The notes under the pieces were generated by a model. It worked only from the letters and a program-made list of their open reading frames with translations, was not told the origin of the DNA and made no database searches. From JALONO01 sp038209965 (GTDB lineage Bacteria > Bacteroidota > Bacteroidia > Cytophagales > Thermoflexibacteraceae), in the NCBI GenBank assembly GCA_038209965.1, contig JBBQXF010000168.1:1-7043 (forward strand): a stretch of 7,043 nt of DNA, read 5' to 3'. A program made the position numbers and the translations under genes. Position 1 is the stretch's first letter. Every line of letters starts with the position of its first letter. Shown piece by piece: positions 5,336 to 7,043 of the stretch.

Positions 5336-7043
5336 TTAGTTAGGCGGCGCGGTCAGCACGATGGTGGTGCCGCCATCGCTCCGCAAATCAAAGGTGCCTC
5401 GGATGTCGGTCATCCGCTGTTGCATATTGCGCAGACCGTTCCCAAACTTGCGGCCCGTAGTTTGGGCCATGCCTTTGCCGTTGTCATGGATCTCGATTTG
5501 CAAGTGGCCGTTCAATTTAATGGCAATGGTTACATGATCGGCTTGGGCGTGCTTGACCACGTTGTTCACCGCTTCTTTGACCGTGAGGTAGATGTTGCGG
5601 CGTTTTTCGCCAGTGATGGCCAAAGCCGGGATTAGCTCGGCAATCTCAAATTTGTAGTTGAGCCCGGCATTTTCCAGTTGGGTGGCGGCTTGTTGGCGGA
5701 TGTAGGCCACCAAGTTGTCCAAGGTGTCGTTCTGGGGGTTCATGGACCAGATGATGTCGTTCATTTTGTCCACCAAATCGCTGGCCAAATCTGATATCCG
5801 CCCAGTGGTGATTTTGGCTTGGGGATCTTGTGCTTGAGCGGCCAGCCGATTGCCCAAGAACATGATGGAGGTAAGCCCCGACCCGATGTCGTCGTGCATT
5901 TCACCGCTGATCCGGCGGCGTTCACTTTCTTTGCCCTTGGCCACGGCTTTGTAAAGCTCAAAAGCTTCGCGCTCCCGCTCAAATTTGAGGTTTTCTTGCG
6001 CTTGGATTTTTTCGGCAATATCAAGGCGGTTTTTGTAGGCAATGGCAAACGAAAAGCAGATCAGTTCAATGCCAATGCCCAATAAAAAGTAAAACAATGG
6101 CTGATTTAGCGGCGAGGCCAAATGGTGGATCAACGCTTGGTTGTTTGAGGTAAGCATGGCTATTAAGCCAAATACTGCGATCGCGCCTCCTCCGGTAATC
6201 AAATAATAGCCAATCGGGTTTTTGAGGCGCAAGATGATGATGGAGGAAAAAACAGTGGCAATGATAAGCACCATGCGGGTCACGTCCCAAATGAGCCAGC
6301 GCAATGGGAAATAGGCATCGCCGGCTGATATAAGGCCCGCATCGATCAGGGCATAAAAAAACTGAAAATAAGTGGAGAACAAAAAATAAAGGTTGAGCCA
6401 CGGGGCATTTTTTTTGAGATCCAAGATGTGCCGGACAAATGGGAAATACAGGGCATAGGCCGCCACCGGCAGCATATTGTTCACGTACGAATAAAACCAG
6501 GGGCTCCGAGACAGATCTACCGAGGCCAGCCCAAATGCTTTGAAGGCAAAATAGCCCAGGAAGCACGCCACGTACCCAGCGTAATAGGTGTATGCCAATG
6601 ACTTGACCTGAATCGCTTTGGCCACCACGTAGCAGAACATCATGAACAACATGCCGATGAAAGTGAGCAAATAGGGCAAAAAAGTACTCTGTTGAACGAT
6701 ATACTGATAGAAAAAATAGTCAACAAAGCGTTTGGGGATCAATACTGGGACAAGATGGAGGGAGTACAATTTGCGGGGCTCCACCTCCACCAAAAAAGAG
6801 GCTTGCTCGCCCGGCTGCAAGGGCAGGGCAAACAATTCCACTTCCAAAAAAGCATTGATCCGGTGCAAACTTGACGAAACGACCGCACTTTGCCCAGTGA
6901 AGCCCTGTTCCCACACTTTGACCGTTTCTTGGGGGCCAAGGTACAAGTACACCGTGTCGGGGATAGCTCGGTTGTTGAGGATTCCAAACCGGAGATAGTG
7001 GCGGTGGATCAGGTGCTTGCGGGCGGGCGGGCGGGCTAGGTAC
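5336..7043 (-). CDS. 7TMR-DISM-type sensor histidine kinase (HisKA_3), N-terminus cut off
   Basis: The frame runs from the right edge with no stop for 568 residues to TAA at 5336-5338. No start lies inside: the GTG at 6950-6952 is an internal Val, since the frame continues upstream as ...HYLRFGILNNRAIPDTVYLYLG. In visible-fragment numbering, residues 1-110 resemble the end of a 7TMR-DISM extracellular beta domain (YLRF..LNN). Seven hydrophobic segments follow (about 123-142, 151-169, 185-202, 215-236, 255-271, 277-296, 315-335), the 7TMR-DISM membrane module. A charged helix (338-375, EREREAFELYKAVAKGKESERRR) leads to the HisKA_3 dimerisation domain with EMHDDIGSGL; the phosphoacceptor His codon is 5894-5896. 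The HATPase domain shows the N box EAVNN (Asn codons 5561-5566), G1 box DNGKG (5471-5485) and GNGLRNM. It senses an external signal at the inner membrane and phosphorylates the adjacent NarL-type regulator. Ligand is unknown; a sugar-like ligand is possible for 7TMR-DISM domains but unsupported here. Confidence 0.92.
   Translation of the reverse strand, partial: YLARPPARKHLIHRHYLRFGILNNRAIPDTVYLYLGPQETVKVWEQGFTGQSAVVSSSLHRINAFLEVELFALPLQPGEQASFLVEVEPRKLYSLHLVPVLIPKRFVDYFFYQYIVQQSTFLPYLLTFIGMLFMMFCYVVAKAIQVKSLAYTYYAGYVACFLGYFAFKAFGLASVDLSRSPWFYSYVNNMLPVAAYALYFPFVRHILDLKKNAPWLNLYFLFSTYFQFFYALIDAGLISAGDAYFPLRWLIWDVTRMVLIIATVFSSIIILRLKNPIGYYLITGGGAIAVFGLIAMLTSNNQALIHHLASPLNQPLFYFLLGIGIELICFSFAIAYKNRLDIAEKIQAQENLKFEREREAFELYKAVAKGKESERRRISGEMHDDIGSGLTSIMFLGNRLAAQAQDPQAKITTGRISDLASDLVDKMNDIIWSMNPQNDTLDNLVAYIRQQAATQLENAGLNYKFEIAELIPALAITGEKRRNIYLTVKEAVNNVVKHAQADHVTIAIKLNGHLQIEIHDNGKGMAQTTGRKFGNGLRNMQQRMTDIRGTFDLRSDGGTTIVLTAPPN
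7021..7036 (+). repeat. (GGGC)4 tetranucleotide run inside the kinase gene
   Basis: Four exact GGGC units lie at 7021-7036, preceded by GC. On the + strand they form a minimal G-quadruplex pattern, GGGCGGGCGGGCGGG (7021-7035), on the template strand of the kinase gene. On the coding strand the run is read as part of Arg-Pro-Pro-Ala-Arg. As a 4-bp unit in a coding frame, gain or loss of one copy would shift the frame. Confidence 0.7.

Overview
The window looks like chromosomal DNA from a member of the Bacteroidota, most likely a Saprospiria- or Cytophagia-type environmental bacterium. This is inferred from the protein families, the absence of Shine-Dalgarno sequences before the gene starts, moderate GC content and Bacteroidota-style promoter elements. 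No marker gene is present, so genus cannot be given.

Layout. Bases 1-672 (+) are the C-terminal end of a large M1-family metallopeptidase, closed by a strong hairpin terminator (688-740). A gap of about 1 kb (741-1757) has no convincing gene. It holds a 305-bp segment bounded by perfect 16-bp inverted repeats (1048-1352), a cluster of CCCC-NNN-GGGG palindromes inside that segment, and a separate 95-nt foldable element (1458-1552). Next on the + strand come a short-chain dehydrogenase of the 2,4-dienoyl-CoA reductase type (1758-2636) and a secreted GHL10/DUF187-type glycosidase-like protein with a C-terminal fibronectin-III-like domain (2841-4451). The gap between them carries a GC-rich hairpin and a tandem 17-bp direct repeat that appears to build the glycosidase gene's promoter. 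On the - strand, convergent with these, lies a two-component pair: a histidine kinase with a 7TMR-DISM-type membrane sensor (5336-7043, N-terminus cut by the window edge) followed after 43 bp by a NarL/LuxR-type response regulator (4660-5292).

How the genes work together. The kinase and regulator very probably form one operon and one signalling pathway, from kinase phospho-His to regulator Asp56 to DNA binding. The peptidase, reductase and glycosidase-like genes are unrelated in pathway: protein turnover, unsaturated fatty acid oxidation, and cell-envelope or polysaccharide processing. Nothing in the sequence ties them to the two-component system apart from adjacency. No complete new multi-gene system is visible. 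The most unusual material is non-coding: the inverted-repeat-bounded segment, the foldable element at 1458-1552, the promoter-building duplication, and a (GGGC)4 run inside the kinase gene.
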